From Cyclobacteriaceae bacterium (lineage in GTDB: Bacteria > Bacteroidota > Bacteroidia > Cytophagales > Cyclobacteriaceae): 43,557 nucleotides of DNA. Below the pieces are notes generated by a model that was not told the DNA's origin, made no database searches, and saw only the letters and a list, made by a program, of their open reading frames with translations. The position numbers and the translations under genes were made by a program. Shown in pieces: positions 17,401-26,400 of this stretch (position 1 is the stretch's first letter; every line of letters begins with the position of its first letter). Location: the NCBI GenBank assembly GCA_026989505.1, contig JALSJF010000244.1:1-43557 (forward strand), written 5' to 3'.

Positions 17401-18927
17401 TTATACGGGGTGGTTCACCATTTCCAGGATATCATTGAGGTATTCGCGGTTATTGCTCAGCCGGGGCACTTTATTTTGTCCGCCCAGTTTGCCACGCTTT
17501 TTCATCCACCGGTAAAAAGTGCCCCGGGGCACGGCATGAATGACCGGGGCTACCAGCGCCAGGTCGTTTTGCCGCTTGGCCGCGTAGTCGGAGTTAATCT
17601 CCTGCAACCGCTTGTCCAACAAACGGGCAAATTCGGCCAGGTCTTGCGGGGGGCGGGCAAATTCTATAACCCATTCGTGGCCGCCCTGCCGGTGTTGCTG
17701 CAAATAAACCGGCCCGGCCGTAAAATTCTCAATGATGGCGTTGGTTTGCCCGCAAGCATAGGTGATGGCCGTTTCGGCATTTTCCACGATCACCTCCTCA
17801 CCAAAGGCGTTGATAAAATGTTTGGTGCGGCCGCTGATTTTTATGCGATAGGGCGATAAGGAGGTAAAGCGTATCGTATCGCCAATTTTGTAACGCCATA
17901 AGCCCGAATTGGTGGAGATCACCATAGCGTAATTCTTGCCAACTTCTACTTCTGCCAAGGGTATAACTTTGGGTTCTTCCTTATCCAGCCCGGTAAACGG
18001 CATAAACTCATAATAGATACCGTAATCAAGCATCAGTAACATTTCATCGTGGGTGGAGGTGTCCTGAATGCCAAAAAAACCTTCGGAGGCATTATAGGTC
18101 TCCATATACTGCATGCGCGGGGAGGAAATAATCGACTCAAACAGTTTACGGTAGGGCCCAAAGGCCACCGCCCCGTGAAAAAACACTTCCAGTTCCGGCC
18201 AGACTTCACTCACATCGTTTACCCCTTTCAGTTCCATCACCCGTTGCAGCACCAGCAGTGTCCAGGTAGGCACCCCGGCCATGGTGCTCACGTTTTCCTG
18301 CACCACTTCCCGGGCCATGCGCTCGAGCTTTTCATCCCAGTTGTCGAGCAGGGCCACTTCTTCGCTGGGGGTGCGTACAAACTTGGCCCACAAGGGCATG
18401 TTTTTCATGATGACAGCCGACACATCGCCATAGCTGGAGCCTCCGGACGGGTCAAACTGGTTGATCTGGTGGCTGCCGCCTATCGACAGCCCCTTGCCCA
18501 CAAACATGCGGCTGTCGGGGCGGTTGTTGAGGTACAAGGCAATTAAATCCTTGCCGCCTTTCATGTGGCAGTCCTCCAGCGCTTCGGGCGATACCGGAAT
18601 AAACTTGCTCCGGGCATTGGTAGTGCCCGAAGATTTGGCAAACCATTTAATATCTGCAGGCCAGAGGATATTTTGTTCGCCCCGCATCATACGCTCAATG
18701 TAGGGGAAGAGTTCTTCATAGTTGCGCACCGGCACCCGGCCGGCAAATTCTGCCGGTGACGTTATGCCGGAAAACCCATACGTTTTACCAAATTCGGTGT
18801 TTTTGGCCGTGTCCAGCAAATACGTAAACACATCCTGCTGTACCTCCAACGGATATTTTATAAACAACTCTATCTGGTGGATTCGTTTCTTCATCACCCA
18901 GGTAAGAATCGAATTGAAAATATCCAT
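17401..18927 (-). CDS. GH3 auxin-responsive promoter family protein (acyl-amido/adenylate-forming enzyme)
   Basis: This 508-residue member of the GH3 family belongs to the adenylate-forming ANL superfamily. Plant GH3 enzymes link amino acids to jasmonate or auxin. Bacterial members are common in Bacteroidota, but their substrates are largely unknown. Diagnostic stretches are the ATP-binding loop KSSGTTNARSKFIP (about 112-125), YNASEGFFGIQ (about 281-291) and the C-terminal SGRTKHFINAFGEEV. The length is normal for the family. It is 68 bases after lptB on the same strand and has no obvious promoter of its own, so co-transcription is possible. Confidence 0.88.
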   Translation of the reverse strand: MDIFNSILTWVMKKRIHQIELFIKYPLEVQQDVFTYLLDTAKNTEFGKTYGFSGITSPAEFAGRVPVRNYEELFPYIERMMRGEQNILWPADIKWFAKSSGTTNARSKFIPVSPEALEDCHMKGGKDLIALYLNNRPDSRMFVGKGLSIGGSHQINQFDPSGGSSYGDVSAVIMKNMPLWAKFVRTPSEEVALLDNWDEKLERMAREVVQENVSTMAGVPTWTLLVLQRVMELKGVNDVSEVWPELEVFFHGAVAFGPYRKLFESIISSPRMQYMETYNASEGFFGIQDTSTHDEMLLMLDYGIYYEFMPFTGLDKEEPKVIPLAEVEVGKNYAMVISTNSGLWRYKIGDTIRFTSLSPYRIKISGRTKHFINAFGEEVIVENAETAITYACGQTNAIIENFTAGPVYLQQHRQGGHEWVIEFARPPQDLAEFARLLDKRLQEINSDYAAKRQNDLALVAPVIHAVPRGTFYRWMKKRGKLGGQNKVPRLSNNREYLNDILEMVNHPV

Positions 18928-18995
18928 GCTGTTCTTTTGGTTGGTTTTTTTCTTAAAAATTAACGTATTCCGCTGAATAAGGGTAAGCTTTTGGG

Positions 18996-19727
18996 CTATA
19001 TTTTTCGTTTTAACTCAAAATGCTGGCCCAGGTAAACCTTGCGCACCTGCGGGTCGGCTGCCAGCTCTTCGGCACTGCCTTCTTTCAGCAAACGGCCTTC
19101 AAACATCAGGTAGGCCCGGTCGGTGATAGACAAGGTTTCGGTTACATTGTGGTCGGTGATAAGGATGCCGATGTTTTTGTTTTTCAGTTGCGCCACAATC
19201 GACTGGATTTCTTCCACGGCTATGGGGTCCACCCCGGCAAAGGGCTCATCCAGCAGCACAAACTTGGGGTCAACCGCCAGGGCGCGGGCAATTTCGGTAC
19301 GCCTGCGCTCCCCGCCCGAAAGCACGATGCCCATATTTTTGCGCACATGGGTAAGGCTAAACTCTTCCAGCAGGCTTTCCATCTTTTCTTTTTGGGCGGC
19401 TTTGCTCAGGTTGCTCATCTCCAGTACCGCCATCAGGTTTTCTTCTACGGTGAGCTTACGGAACACCGAAGCCTCCTGGGCCAGGTAGCCGATGCCGAGC
19501 TTGGCCCGTTTATACATGGGCAGGGGGGTGATATTTTCACCGTCCAGAAAAATCTCCCCGTCATTGGGCTTGATCAGGCCAACGATCATGTAAAAGGTCG
19601 TGGTTTTGCCGGCCCCGTTAGGCCCCAGCAAGCCCACGATTTCGCCCTGCTCTACCTTAACGCTGACGTCATTGACAACTTTGCGCTTCTTATATTTTTT
19701 AACCAGATGGTCTGCCCGTAATATCAT
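18996..19727 (-). CDS. lptB: LPS export ABC transporter ATP-binding protein LptB
   Basis: This 243-residue cytoplasmic ATPase powers LptFG extraction of lipopolysaccharide from the inner membrane. Walker [10 protein letters not shown], the signature [15 protein letters not shown], Walker [13 protein letters not shown] and the H-loop ITDHNV are all present, and the LptB-type short length and the FAGVDP after Walker B fit. The open frame reaches a GTG at 19733, but ATG 19727 gives the family start [13 protein letters not shown] palindrome-ended repeat (19763-19955) occupies almost the entire region between this gene and recJ upstream, so it lies in the lptB promoter region. Confidence 0.95.
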   Translation of the reverse strand: MILRADHLVKKYKKRKVVNDVSVKVEQGEIVGLLGPNGAGKTTTFYMIVGLIKPNDGEIFLDGENITPLPMYKRAKLGIGYLAQEASVFRKLTVEENLMAVLEMSNLSKAAQKEKMESLLEEFSLTHVRKNMGIVLSGGERRRTEIARALAVDPKFVLLDEPFAGVDPIAVEEIQSIVAQLKNKNIGILITDHNVTETLSITDRAYLMFEGRLLKEGSAEELAADPQVRKVYLGQHFELKRKI

Positions 19728-19762
19728 GCTCACGTTATTTCTGCAAACTTAAGCCCTCTTAA

Positions 19763-19955
19763 CCCGAATTATTCACGATTTTCGTGAATAATGACGTAAA
19801 TTAGGGTTAACCCCGCTGAGGGCAAAACTTTTCAGCCCAAATCCGGGCCATGCTTAAATTTTGACTTACGTTATATTTTGTGTTTAACATAGTGTATTAC
19901 CGTATTTTACCGTTCATCGGCCCTGCGGGCGAAAAACTCCTATGAATTTTTCGGG
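19763..19955 (-). repeat. MITE-like palindrome-ended intergenic repeat, copy 2 (reverse orientation)
   Basis: Read on the minus strand this 193-bp copy opens with CCCGAAAAATTCATAGG and ends with a perfect 11-bp-arm hairpin (ATTATTCACGA/TCGTGAATAAT) followed by TCGGG. It matches copies 1 and 3 through the internal landmarks GCAGGGCCGATGAAC, AAACACAAAATA and GGGGTTAACC, but is shorter. Its outer end starts inside the last codons of recJ, supplying TAG as the recJ stop. Its other end is 36 bases from the lptB start. Confidence 0.85.
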
Positions 19956-21640
19956 TGAATATCTTTAATGTGTAACTGAATGGTTTTTTGGTTACGGAAA
20001 TCATTTTCCTCCAGGGTATAAACCATATCAAAATAACCGCCCCCGGCCACCTGTTGATAGGCTTCCGGCATGTTAAAACCAATGGCTGCAAGAACCACGC
20101 CATCTTCATCCACTACATCCATCTTCAGGTGCAAATCCTTGAGCAGCCGGGGTTGCCCCACGGCTCGTAGCCTGCGCGTAACAAATACCGGCTTCATATT
20201 GCCCGGGCCAAAAGGCTCCATCTGGTCAATAATTTTGATAAAGTTGGCTGAAATTACCCCCAATTCCAGTTCTTCGTCTATGCGGATGGCCGGGCTTAGC
20301 TGCTCTTCGGTAATACTTGCGGCCACCACTTCTTCAAACCGCTGTTTAAAGGCCGCGATGTTTTCGGTTTTCAGGGTGAGGCCGGCTGCATACTTGTGGC
20401 CTCCGAACTGCTCCAGCAGTTCGCCACAGGCCCCGATGGCTGCGTGGATATCGAAACCGCTGACCGAACGTGCCGAGCCGGTAGCCTGGCCATTTGATTG
20501 GGTAAGGATGATCGTGGGCCGGTGAAAATGCTCTAAGCATTTTGAGGCCACAATACCGATTACCCCTTTATGCCAGTGTGGCCGATATAAAACCGTTGTC
20601 TTTTTCCCTTCCCCTTCCGCATCAATCATAGCCAGGGCTTCCTCAACAATTTCCTGTTCGGTTTCTTTCCGGTACTCATTTTTACTATTTACCTGGCTGG
20701 CAAGGATGGCTGCCTCCCCTTCATCATGGCTCAGCAATAATTCTACGGCCCCGTTGGCATGCTCCATCCGTCCGGCCGCATTGATGCGCGGGGCAATGCC
20801 AAATACCACCCGGGTTACGGTCAGCGGGCTTTTCAGCGCCCCCACCTTAATCAGCGCGGCCAGCCCGGGCCGGGGTTCCTGCGCCAGGCGCCTGAGGCCA
20901 AAATGGCACAGCACCCGGTTCTCTCCGGTAATCGGCACAATATCGGCCGCAATACTAACGGCCACCAAATCCAGCAATGGCCACAAGTCTGCTTCTTCCC
21001 ATGAGTTAACTTTAGTCAGGCCCTGCAGTAATTTAAACCCAACCCCACAGCCCGACAGCTCTTTATACGGATAATGGCAATCGCTGCGTTTGGGGTCTAA
21101 AACAGCCATAGCCGGGGGCAGCGATTCCCCGGGGGTATGATGATCGCAGATAATAAAATCGATACCCTTTTCTTTGGCCATGGCTACTTTATCGTGCGCC
21201 CTGATGCCACAATCAAGGCTGATAATCAAGTTGACTCCATGATCAATAGCCCAGCGGACACCTTGTTCGGAAACCCCATAGCCTTCGCCCTCACGGTCGG
21301 GGACATAATAATCAACCGTAGCCGTATGCTGGCGCAAAAAGGTTACCATCATTGCCACCGAGGTGGTGCCATCCACATCGTAGTCGCCATAAATAAGGAT
21401 GCTTTCCTTCTTTTCAATGGCTGTGGCCAGCCGCCTTACCGCCAAGGCCATATCCTGCATAAGAAAGGGGTCGTGCAAATGGGAGAGCGACAGACGGAAA
21501 AATTTTTTGGCCTGCTCATAGTCCGTTATCCCCCGTTGCACCAATAATGAGGCCAGGGCCGGATTGATGTTAATCGCCTGCGCCAGCTTCTCCACCTCCG
21601 CAGCCGGAGGAATATCCTTGACCAGCCATTTTTTCTGCAT
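19940..21640 (-). CDS. recJ: Single-stranded-DNA-specific exonuclease RecJ
   Basis: This 566-residue DHH-family 5'-3' exonuclease is used in recombination and mismatch/base-excision repair in the cytoplasm. The metal-binding motifs are visible: GDYDVDGTTS (about residues 81-90), SLDCGI, ICDHHTPGES and GRMEHANGA, followed by the DHHA1 domain (about 340-450, with GIVASK and ATGSARS). The C-terminal residues PKNS and the TAG stop are encoded by the end of a dispersed repeat, so the tail has been overwritten by an insertion. The length remains normal. A strong GC hairpin (21662-21680) sits in the leader. Confidence 0.96.
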   Translation of the reverse strand: MQKKWLVKDIPPAAEVEKLAQAININPALASLLVQRGITDYEQAKKFFRLSLSHLHDPFLMQDMALAVRRLATAIEKKESILIYGDYDVDGTTSVAMMVTFLRQHTATVDYYVPDREGEGYGVSEQGVRWAIDHGVNLIISLDCGIRAHDKVAMAKEKGIDFIICDHHTPGESLPPAMAVLDPKRSDCHYPYKELSGCGVGFKLLQGLTKVNSWEEADLWPLLDLVAVSIAADIVPITGENRVLCHFGLRRLAQEPRPGLAALIKVGALKSPLTVTRVVFGIAPRINAAGRMEHANGAVELLLSHDEGEAAILASQVNSKNEYRKETEQEIVEEALAMIDAEGEGKKTTVLYRPHWHKGVIGIVASKCLEHFHRPTIILTQSNGQATGSARSVSGFDIHAAIGACGELLEQFGGHKYAAGLTLKTENIAAFKQRFEEVVAASITEEQLSPAIRIDEELELGVISANFIKIIDQMEPFGPGNMKPVFVTRRLRAVGQPRLLKDLHLKMDVVDEDGVVLAAIGFNMPEAYQQVAGGGYFDMVYTLEENDFRNQKTIQLHIKDIHPKNS

Positions 21641-21661
21641 CTTGTTGGGTTAACTATTGAA

Positions 21662-21680
21662 GCCCGGGGGCACCCCGGGC
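21662..21680 (-). promoter_or_regulatory. GC-rich hairpin in the recJ leader region
   Basis: Perfect 8-bp arms GCCCGGGG and CCCCGGGC enclose a 3-base loop, 22 bases upstream of the recJ ATG on the minus strand. No T-run follows, so it is not a standard terminator. If transcribed it would be a very stable structure close to the recJ start and might hinder ribosome loading. Confidence 0.45.
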
Positions 21681-21772
21681 CAATAAAAATACCACCTAAA
21701 TAATTTATTGGCAATATTACGCTTTCGCGCCTTATTTTAGTGGCCATTTACGACTGATTTACTTTGTTTGTC

Positions 21773-24709
21773 ATGAAGAATACGTTTTCCGGATTAAAAA
21801 CAGCCGCCATGTTACTGGCGCTTGGTTTTTTCGCCCAGCTGGCGAGTGCCCAAACCGCGGCTACCCCGGCTGCTAAACGTAACGAAAGTTACCGGCAACG
21901 GACCAACAACCATCGGCACTCCCTGGCGGCAGGGGTAAGCATGACCAATATCGGGCCTACGGTAATGAGCGGGCGGGTGGTTGACCTGGCCGTTAACGAG
22001 GCCGCCCCGCAAAATTATTATGTGGCCTATGCTTCCGGGGGCTTGTGGGTGACGCATAATTTTGGCAGCACCTTTGAGCCGCTGTTTGATTACGAAGCGG
22101 TGATGACCATTGGCGATATTGCTGTTGACTGGCAAAACAAGATTATCTGGCTGGGCAGTGGCGAGAACAACTCCAGCCGGTCTTCGTATGCCGGCAACGG
22201 TATGTACAAAAGTACCGATGGCGGCAAAACCTGGCAGCACCTGGGCCTGGATGAAACCCATCACATTGGCCGCGTGGTACTGCACCCGGCCAACCCCGAG
22301 GTAGTTTGGGTGGCCGCCCTGGGGCATCTTTATTCGGCCAACCCCGAGCGCGGGGTGTATAAAACCACCGATGGCGGCAAAACCTGGCAGCAAACCCTGT
22401 TTGTTAGTGCCACTGCCGGGGCGGTTGACCTGGTTATCGACCCGCAGGACCCCGATATCCTTTATGCCGCCACCTGGGAAAGAGAGCGCCAGGCATGGAA
22501 CTTTAAAGGCAGTGGCCCGGGCTCGGGCATATATAAATCAACCGATGGCGGGGAAACCTGGCAACGGCTTACCGATGGCAGCAACGGCTTCCCGCATGAT
22601 GCCGGCACAGGGCGTATCGGGCTGGCTATCTCGCACCAGAACAGCCATAAAATATTCGCCCTCCTCGATAACCAAAACCGCAGGGATGCCGAAGAAGAAA
22701 ACTATGTGGTAACCAAAGAAATTTTAAAATCGATTGACAACGCGGCCTTTCTGAGAATTACCGACAAGGACCTGAACGACTTCCTCGACCGGCATAATTT
22801 TCCCGACAAATACAATGCTGTTGATATCAAAAAAGATGTCTGGTCCGGTAAAATAAAACCTGTTGACCTGGTAACCTACCTCGAAGATGCCAACGCCATG
22901 CTTTTTGATACCCCGGTAAAAGGGGCCGAAGTGTATGTGTCGGAAGACGGGGGTAAGACCTGGGCCAAAACGCACGAAGGCTATATTGATGACCTGTATT
23001 ATTCGTATGGTTATTATTTTGGCAATATCCGTGTGGCCCCGTATGATGATTCGCGCCTCTATATCCTTGGCGTACCCATCCTGAAGTCCACCAATGGCGG
23101 CAAAACCTGGGAAAGCATTAACGGAGACAACGTGCATGCCGACCACCACGCCCTGTGGGTAAGCAACACCACCCCGGGGCTGCTGATCAACGGCAACGAT
23201 GGCGGGGTAAACACCTCGTTTGATGACGGGGCCTCGTGGACCAAACAAAACACCCTGGCCGTAGGGCAGTTTTATTCGGTAAATGTTGACCATGCCCAAA
23301 ACTATAATGTTTATGGCGGCCTGCAGGACAACGGGGTCTGGACCGGGCCCCACACCTACACCTACAGCACCCGCTGGCAAGCGCGGGGCAAATATCCCTA
23401 CCAGGGCATTTACGGGGGGGATGGCATGCAGGTGGTCGTAGATACCCGGGATAACAACACGGTTTACACCGGCTTGCAGTTTGGCAACTATGCCCGGGTA
23501 AACAAGGCTACCGGGGAAACCAAAGCCATTAAACCCCGGCATGAGCTGGGTGAGCGGCCATTGCGTTTCAATTGGCAAAGCCCCATCCACCTGTCGGTGC
23601 ATAACCAGGATGTGGTATATTTTGGCTCCAACAAATTTCACCGCTCCCTCAACCAGGGCAATGACTGGGACTTAACCTCCGAAGACTTGACCAAAGGCGG
23701 CAAAAAGGGAAATGTGCCGTATGGCACCTTAACCACTATAGATGAGTCGCCCTTACAGTTCGGGCTGATATATATTGGTACCGATGACGGCCGGGTGCAG
23801 GTAAGCAAAGATGGCGGCTATACCTGGCAGGATATTTCGGCCGGGCTGCCGGCCGACCAGTGGGTAAGCCGGGTAGAGGCTTCGAATTTTGCCAGAAACC
23901 GCCTGTACGTAGCCCTCAACGGCTATCGCTGGGACAAGTTTGACGCCATGGTTTACCGTTCGGATGACGGGGGCAAGACCTGGCAAAGAATAGGCCGGGA
24001 CCTGCCAATGGAGCCGGTAAATGTAATCAAAGAAGACCCGGTAAACGAAAACCTGCTTTATGTGGGAACGGATCACGGCCTCTATATTTCGCTTGACCGG
24101 GGGGAAAGCTTTATGGTGATGGACAAAAAGCTGCCCCATGCCCCTGTGCACGACCTGGTCATCCAGCCGCAAGCCGGGGACCTGGTCATTGGCACCCATG
24201 GGCGGTCGTTGTACCGTGCCAGTGTAAAAGAGCTGCAGCAACTGACGAAAAAGTTGCTGGCCAAACCTATCCACATCTTTAGCTTCAACAGCCCTGCCTA
24301 CAGTAAACGCTGGGGCAATACGCGTTACAGCAAATGGTATGGTTACCTTGAGCCGGCCCTGTCGGTACCTGTTTATGTGCAAAATGGCGGCATCGGCAAG
24401 CTAAACATCTATACCCAAAGCGGCACCCTGGTGTACAGCACAGACATCAACCCGGATAAGGGCCTCAATTATATTTCGTATGACCTCACCCTGGATGCAG
24501 ATAAGCTGGCCGCCTTTAAAAAAGAAGTGAAGAAGGCCAAAAAGGATAACGATAACATGTTAACCAAACGCGATAACGATAATTTTTACCTGATTCCCGG
24601 AGACTACACGCTGGAAGTGATTGTACAAGACCAGCGGGCGGAACGTAAGTTTAACGTTAAGGAAGGCCGCCAGCGCCCGGGGCGAAAACCGCAGAAAAAA
24701 ATACCGTAA
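21773..24709 (+). CDS. Secreted BNR/sortilin (VPS10)-like beta-propeller protein
   Basis: This 978-residue protein has a signal peptide (about 1-27, ending SAQ). It carries many BNR/Asp-box repeats of the type STDGGKTW (for example around residues 142, 196, 258, 386, 437, 675 and 736), which build a beta-propeller like that in sialidases, sortilins and photosystem assembly factors. Bacteroidota homologues are often annotated as glycosyl hydrolase or WD40/YVTN/BNR-like protein. I see no catalytic motif that fixes a reaction, so I call it a secreted propeller protein of unknown substrate. The frame also opens with TTG at 21764; ATG 21773 leads directly into the signal peptide. The C-terminal part (about 860-980) is a separate beta-rich domain with a basic tail. 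Confidence 0.85.
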   Translation: MKNTFSGLKTAAMLLALGFFAQLASAQTAATPAAKRNESYRQRTNNHRHSLAAGVSMTNIGPTVMSGRVVDLAVNEAAPQNYYVAYASGGLWVTHNFGSTFEPLFDYEAVMTIGDIAVDWQNKIIWLGSGENNSSRSSYAGNGMYKSTDGGKTWQHLGLDETHHIGRVVLHPANPEVVWVAALGHLYSANPERGVYKTTDGGKTWQQTLFVSATAGAVDLVIDPQDPDILYAATWERERQAWNFKGSGPGSGIYKSTDGGETWQRLTDGSNGFPHDAGTGRIGLAISHQNSHKIFALLDNQNRRDAEEENYVVTKEILKSIDNAAFLRITDKDLNDFLDRHNFPDKYNAVDIKKDVWSGKIKPVDLVTYLEDANAMLFDTPVKGAEVYVSEDGGKTWAKTHEGYIDDLYYSYGYYFGNIRVAPYDDSRLYILGVPILKSTNGGKTWESINGDNVHADHHALWVSNTTPGLLINGNDGGVNTSFDDGASWTKQNTLAVGQFYSVNVDHAQNYNVYGGLQDNGVWTGPHTYTYSTRWQARGKYPYQGIYGGDGMQVVVDTRDNNTVYTGLQFGNYARVNKATGETKAIKPRHELGERPLRFNWQSPIHLSVHNQDVVYFGSNKFHRSLNQGNDWDLTSEDLTKGGKKGNVPYGTLTTIDESPLQFGLIYIGTDDGRVQVSKDGGYTWQDISAGLPADQWVSRVEASNFARNRLYVALNGYRWDKFDAMVYRSDDGGKTWQRIGRDLPMEPVNVIKEDPVNENLLYVGTDHGLYISLDRGESFMVMDKKLPHAPVHDLVIQPQAGDLVIGTHGRSLYRASVKELQQLTKKLLAKPIHIFSFNSPAYSKRWGNTRYSKWYGYLEPALSVPVYVQNGGIGKLNIYTQSGTLVYSTDINPDKGLNYISYDLTLDADKLAAFKKEVKKAKKDNDNMLTKRDNDNFYLIPGDYTLEVIVQDQRAERKFNVKEGRQRPGRKPQKKIP

Positions 24710-24804
24710 CCACAAAATATAGTTTGGCTGAGTTAACCCCCGGTACTGTTTCGGGGTCCAAATGGCTGCAGGTTGTCCGGCAGTCATTTTTTTGTGGTTT
24801 CATT

Positions 24805-24842
24805 TTATTATTCCGGTATTCCATGGAATACTGGAATAATAA
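24805..24842. repeat. 38-bp near-perfect palindrome between the propeller gene and the DinB-fold gene
   Basis: The sequence reads the same on both strands over 38 bp with one mismatched pair (GGTATT versus ATACTGG side); the centre is TTCCATGGAA. It is in the 235-base gap between the propeller stop (24709) and the DinB-fold start (24945). A CCCCGG/CGGGG hairpin at about 24736-24757 lies before it. It could be a bidirectional terminator stem or a dimeric regulator site; no T-run immediately follows. Confidence 0.7.
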
Positions 24843-24891
24843 GATTGTCAGGAAGTTATGAAAACACCCTTCCTATAACCCTGCGGATTTT

Positions 24892-24921
24892 TTGCGGATC
24901 AGCCATAAAGTGGTAACATTG
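24892..24921 (+). promoter_or_regulatory. Likely Bacteroidota promoter for the DinB-fold gene
   Basis: A TTG (24892-24894) is followed after 19 bases by TAACATTG (24914-24921), which differs from TAnnTTTG at one position. The predicted start would be about 18 bases upstream of the ATG at 24945. Spacing and location fit, but the -7 box is imperfect. Confidence 0.5.
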
Positions 24922-24944
24922 GTGTTCCGCTAAAATCAATTCCT

Positions 24945-25517
24945 ATGAAAATCCTTACTTCTTTTGCCGCCAGAATTACCTTTATTGCCCTGGCCGTATT
25001 GGTTATCAGTGCTTTTACTATTGCCCATTCAACCGTTGATAACCCAGCCGACAGCAAAGCCATGATGATTGCCGACTGGCAGTGGGCCAAAGGCTATACG
25101 TTAGCCTATATTGAATCGATGCCCGAAGCCGGCATCAACGTTAAACCCACCGACAGCGTGCGTAGCTTTGCTGAGCAAATGCTGCACCTGACCAGCGCCA
25201 ACGTAGGCTTTACCGCCCAGGTTACGGGGTTGCCCCCTACCCTTGCGGACGTGCGCGGCCTGGAAAAAAACGCAACGTATAAAAACAAAGCCGCCCTGGC
25301 CGCGGTAGTAGGCCAGGGGTATGATTATGTAATTGCCTCCCTGGAAGCAACCCCGGCCGCAAAATTCAACGAAGAAATAACCCTCTTCGGCCAGTATAAA
25401 ATGACTGGTGCCGAGGCTATGCATAAAGCCTTTATTCACCAGAACCACCACCGCGGGCAATGTGCCGTGTATATCCGCCTGGCAGGGGGCGTACCGGCCC
25501 CGATGAAGCTGCTTTAA
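24945..25517 (+). CDS. DinB-fold protein with N-terminal signal/anchor
   Basis: This 190-residue protein has an N-terminal hydrophobic segment (about 8-27) suggesting export, followed by a four-helix bundle of the DinB/YfiT superfamily. The helix carrying HLTSANVGF (about residues 82-90) and the C-terminal HQNHHRGQCAVYIRLAG match the usual metal-binding histidine pattern of the family, in which three His coordinate a divalent metal. Most family members are thiol- or metal-dependent enzymes of unknown substrate. The TAA stop is the last base before the CCCGAAAA end of repeat copy 3, and TTAACCCG is part of the extended repeat end, so the element probably supplied the stop. Confidence 0.8.
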   Translation: MKILTSFAARITFIALAVLVISAFTIAHSTVDNPADSKAMMIADWQWAKGYTLAYIESMPEAGINVKPTDSVRSFAEQMLHLTSANVGFTAQVTGLPPTLADVRGLEKNATYKNKAALAAVVGQGYDYVIASLEATPAAKFNEEITLFGQYKMTGAEAMHKAFIHQNHHRGQCAVYIRLAGGVPAPMKLL

Positions 25518-25770
25518 CCCGAAAAATTCACAAGAATTTTTCGCCCACAGGGCCGATGAACTGCAAAATACTGTAATACAATATGTTAAACACAAAATAC
25601 AACATAAACCCAAATTTAAGCATAACCCAAATTTGGGGCTATTGCATTTTGCATTCATCGGGGTTAACCTCCGCTGAGCCGGAGTCTAAGGACCTGATGT
25701 AATTAACAGGAAAACAGTCGTTTGGCAGTTAATTTACATCATTATTCACGATTTTCGCGAAAAATCCGGG
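25518..25770 (+). repeat. MITE-like palindrome-ended intergenic repeat, copy 3
   Basis: This 253-bp copy begins with CCCGAAAAATTCACAAG and ends with a decayed version of the terminal hairpin (ATTATTCACGA-TTT-TCGCGAAAAAT) followed by CCGGG. It shares GCAAAATACTGTAATACAA and other stretches with copies 1 and 2. Inside, the GGGTTAACC palindrome of copy 1 is split by an insertion at about 25670-25692 that can fold as CTCCG/CGGAG. Its right end provides the stop codon and last residues of the minus-strand gene at 25742-26317, and its left end touches the DinB-fold stop. Confidence 0.85.
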
Positions 25771-26317
25771 CCAGGGGGGCCGTATGGGCTATGTCCCAGC
25801 TTTTACCATTGTGTTTTAACAGGCAAATTTCGTTAGCCGGAAACGTGCCGGTAAACCTCCGGGACGCAAAGGTTGCCCAGGCTGCGGCAAACACCGGCTT
25901 TTTTAAGTCGCGAAAAGCAATAGTCATGTGCGGCCGGAAAGGCCGGCTATCCTGTTTAGGATAGATATGCCAACGGCTGCGGGCATTTTTCTGCACCGCT
26001 TGTTGCAAAGCCCGTAAAGGTTCGCTCTCTTCTACCTGTACGTATATTACCCGGGGCGGGAAGGCGCCAAAGCCCTGTAAGCTAACATCAAAAACAGCAA
26101 TTTCTGCTGCTAACGTAGTTAATGAAGAAGCTAACCGGGCTTCTTTTTCCTGCGGCCATTGAAACGGCATGTGCAGGGTAATATGCGGTGGCGAGCGCAA
26201 GGCCGCCTTTGAGGCAAACCGTGTACACACCTCCTTCTTCAGGTCAAGCACCCGGGAGTAAACCGGCTCCCCGGGAACCAGGGCTACAAAATATAGTTTT
26301 ACATTATCTTTTTTCAT
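25742..26317 (-). CDS. thpR: RNA 2',3'-cyclic phosphodiesterase / 2'-5' RNA ligase family protein
   Basis: This 191-residue 2H-phosphoesterase family protein carries the two diagnostic HxTx motifs: HITL (in SPPHITLHMPF, about 43-53) and HMTI (in RPHMTIAFRDL, about 128-138). Such enzymes hydrolyse 2',3'-cyclic phosphate ends of RNA and show reversible 2'-5' ligation in vitro. The name thpR is the common one for the family; identity as the true orthologue is uncertain. The last residues (RIFRENRE) and the TAA stop lie within the right end of repeat copy 3. The conserved fold is complete before that, so the tail is likely non-essential. Confidence 0.85.
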   Translation of the reverse strand: MKKDNVKLYFVALVPGEPVYSRVLDLKKEVCTRFASKAALRSPPHITLHMPFQWPQEKEARLASSLTTLAAEIAVFDVSLQGFGAFPPRVIYVQVEESEPLRALQQAVQKNARSRWHIYPKQDSRPFRPHMTIAFRDLKKPVFAAAWATFASRRFTGTFPANEICLLKHNGKSWDIAHTAPLARIFRENRE

Positions 26318-26400
26318 CGCGGGCCAGGTTGACTTGCTTCTTTGGTACTAGCGCAAGGGTGTTTCCGGCTGCGGCCAGACAACTAAACATCCGGGTTGAT

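Noticed and set aside
22724-23641. 305-residue ORF antisense to the propeller gene
   Set aside because: It lies opposite the conserved BNR repeats, lacks any domain, and reflects the codon bias of the real gene.
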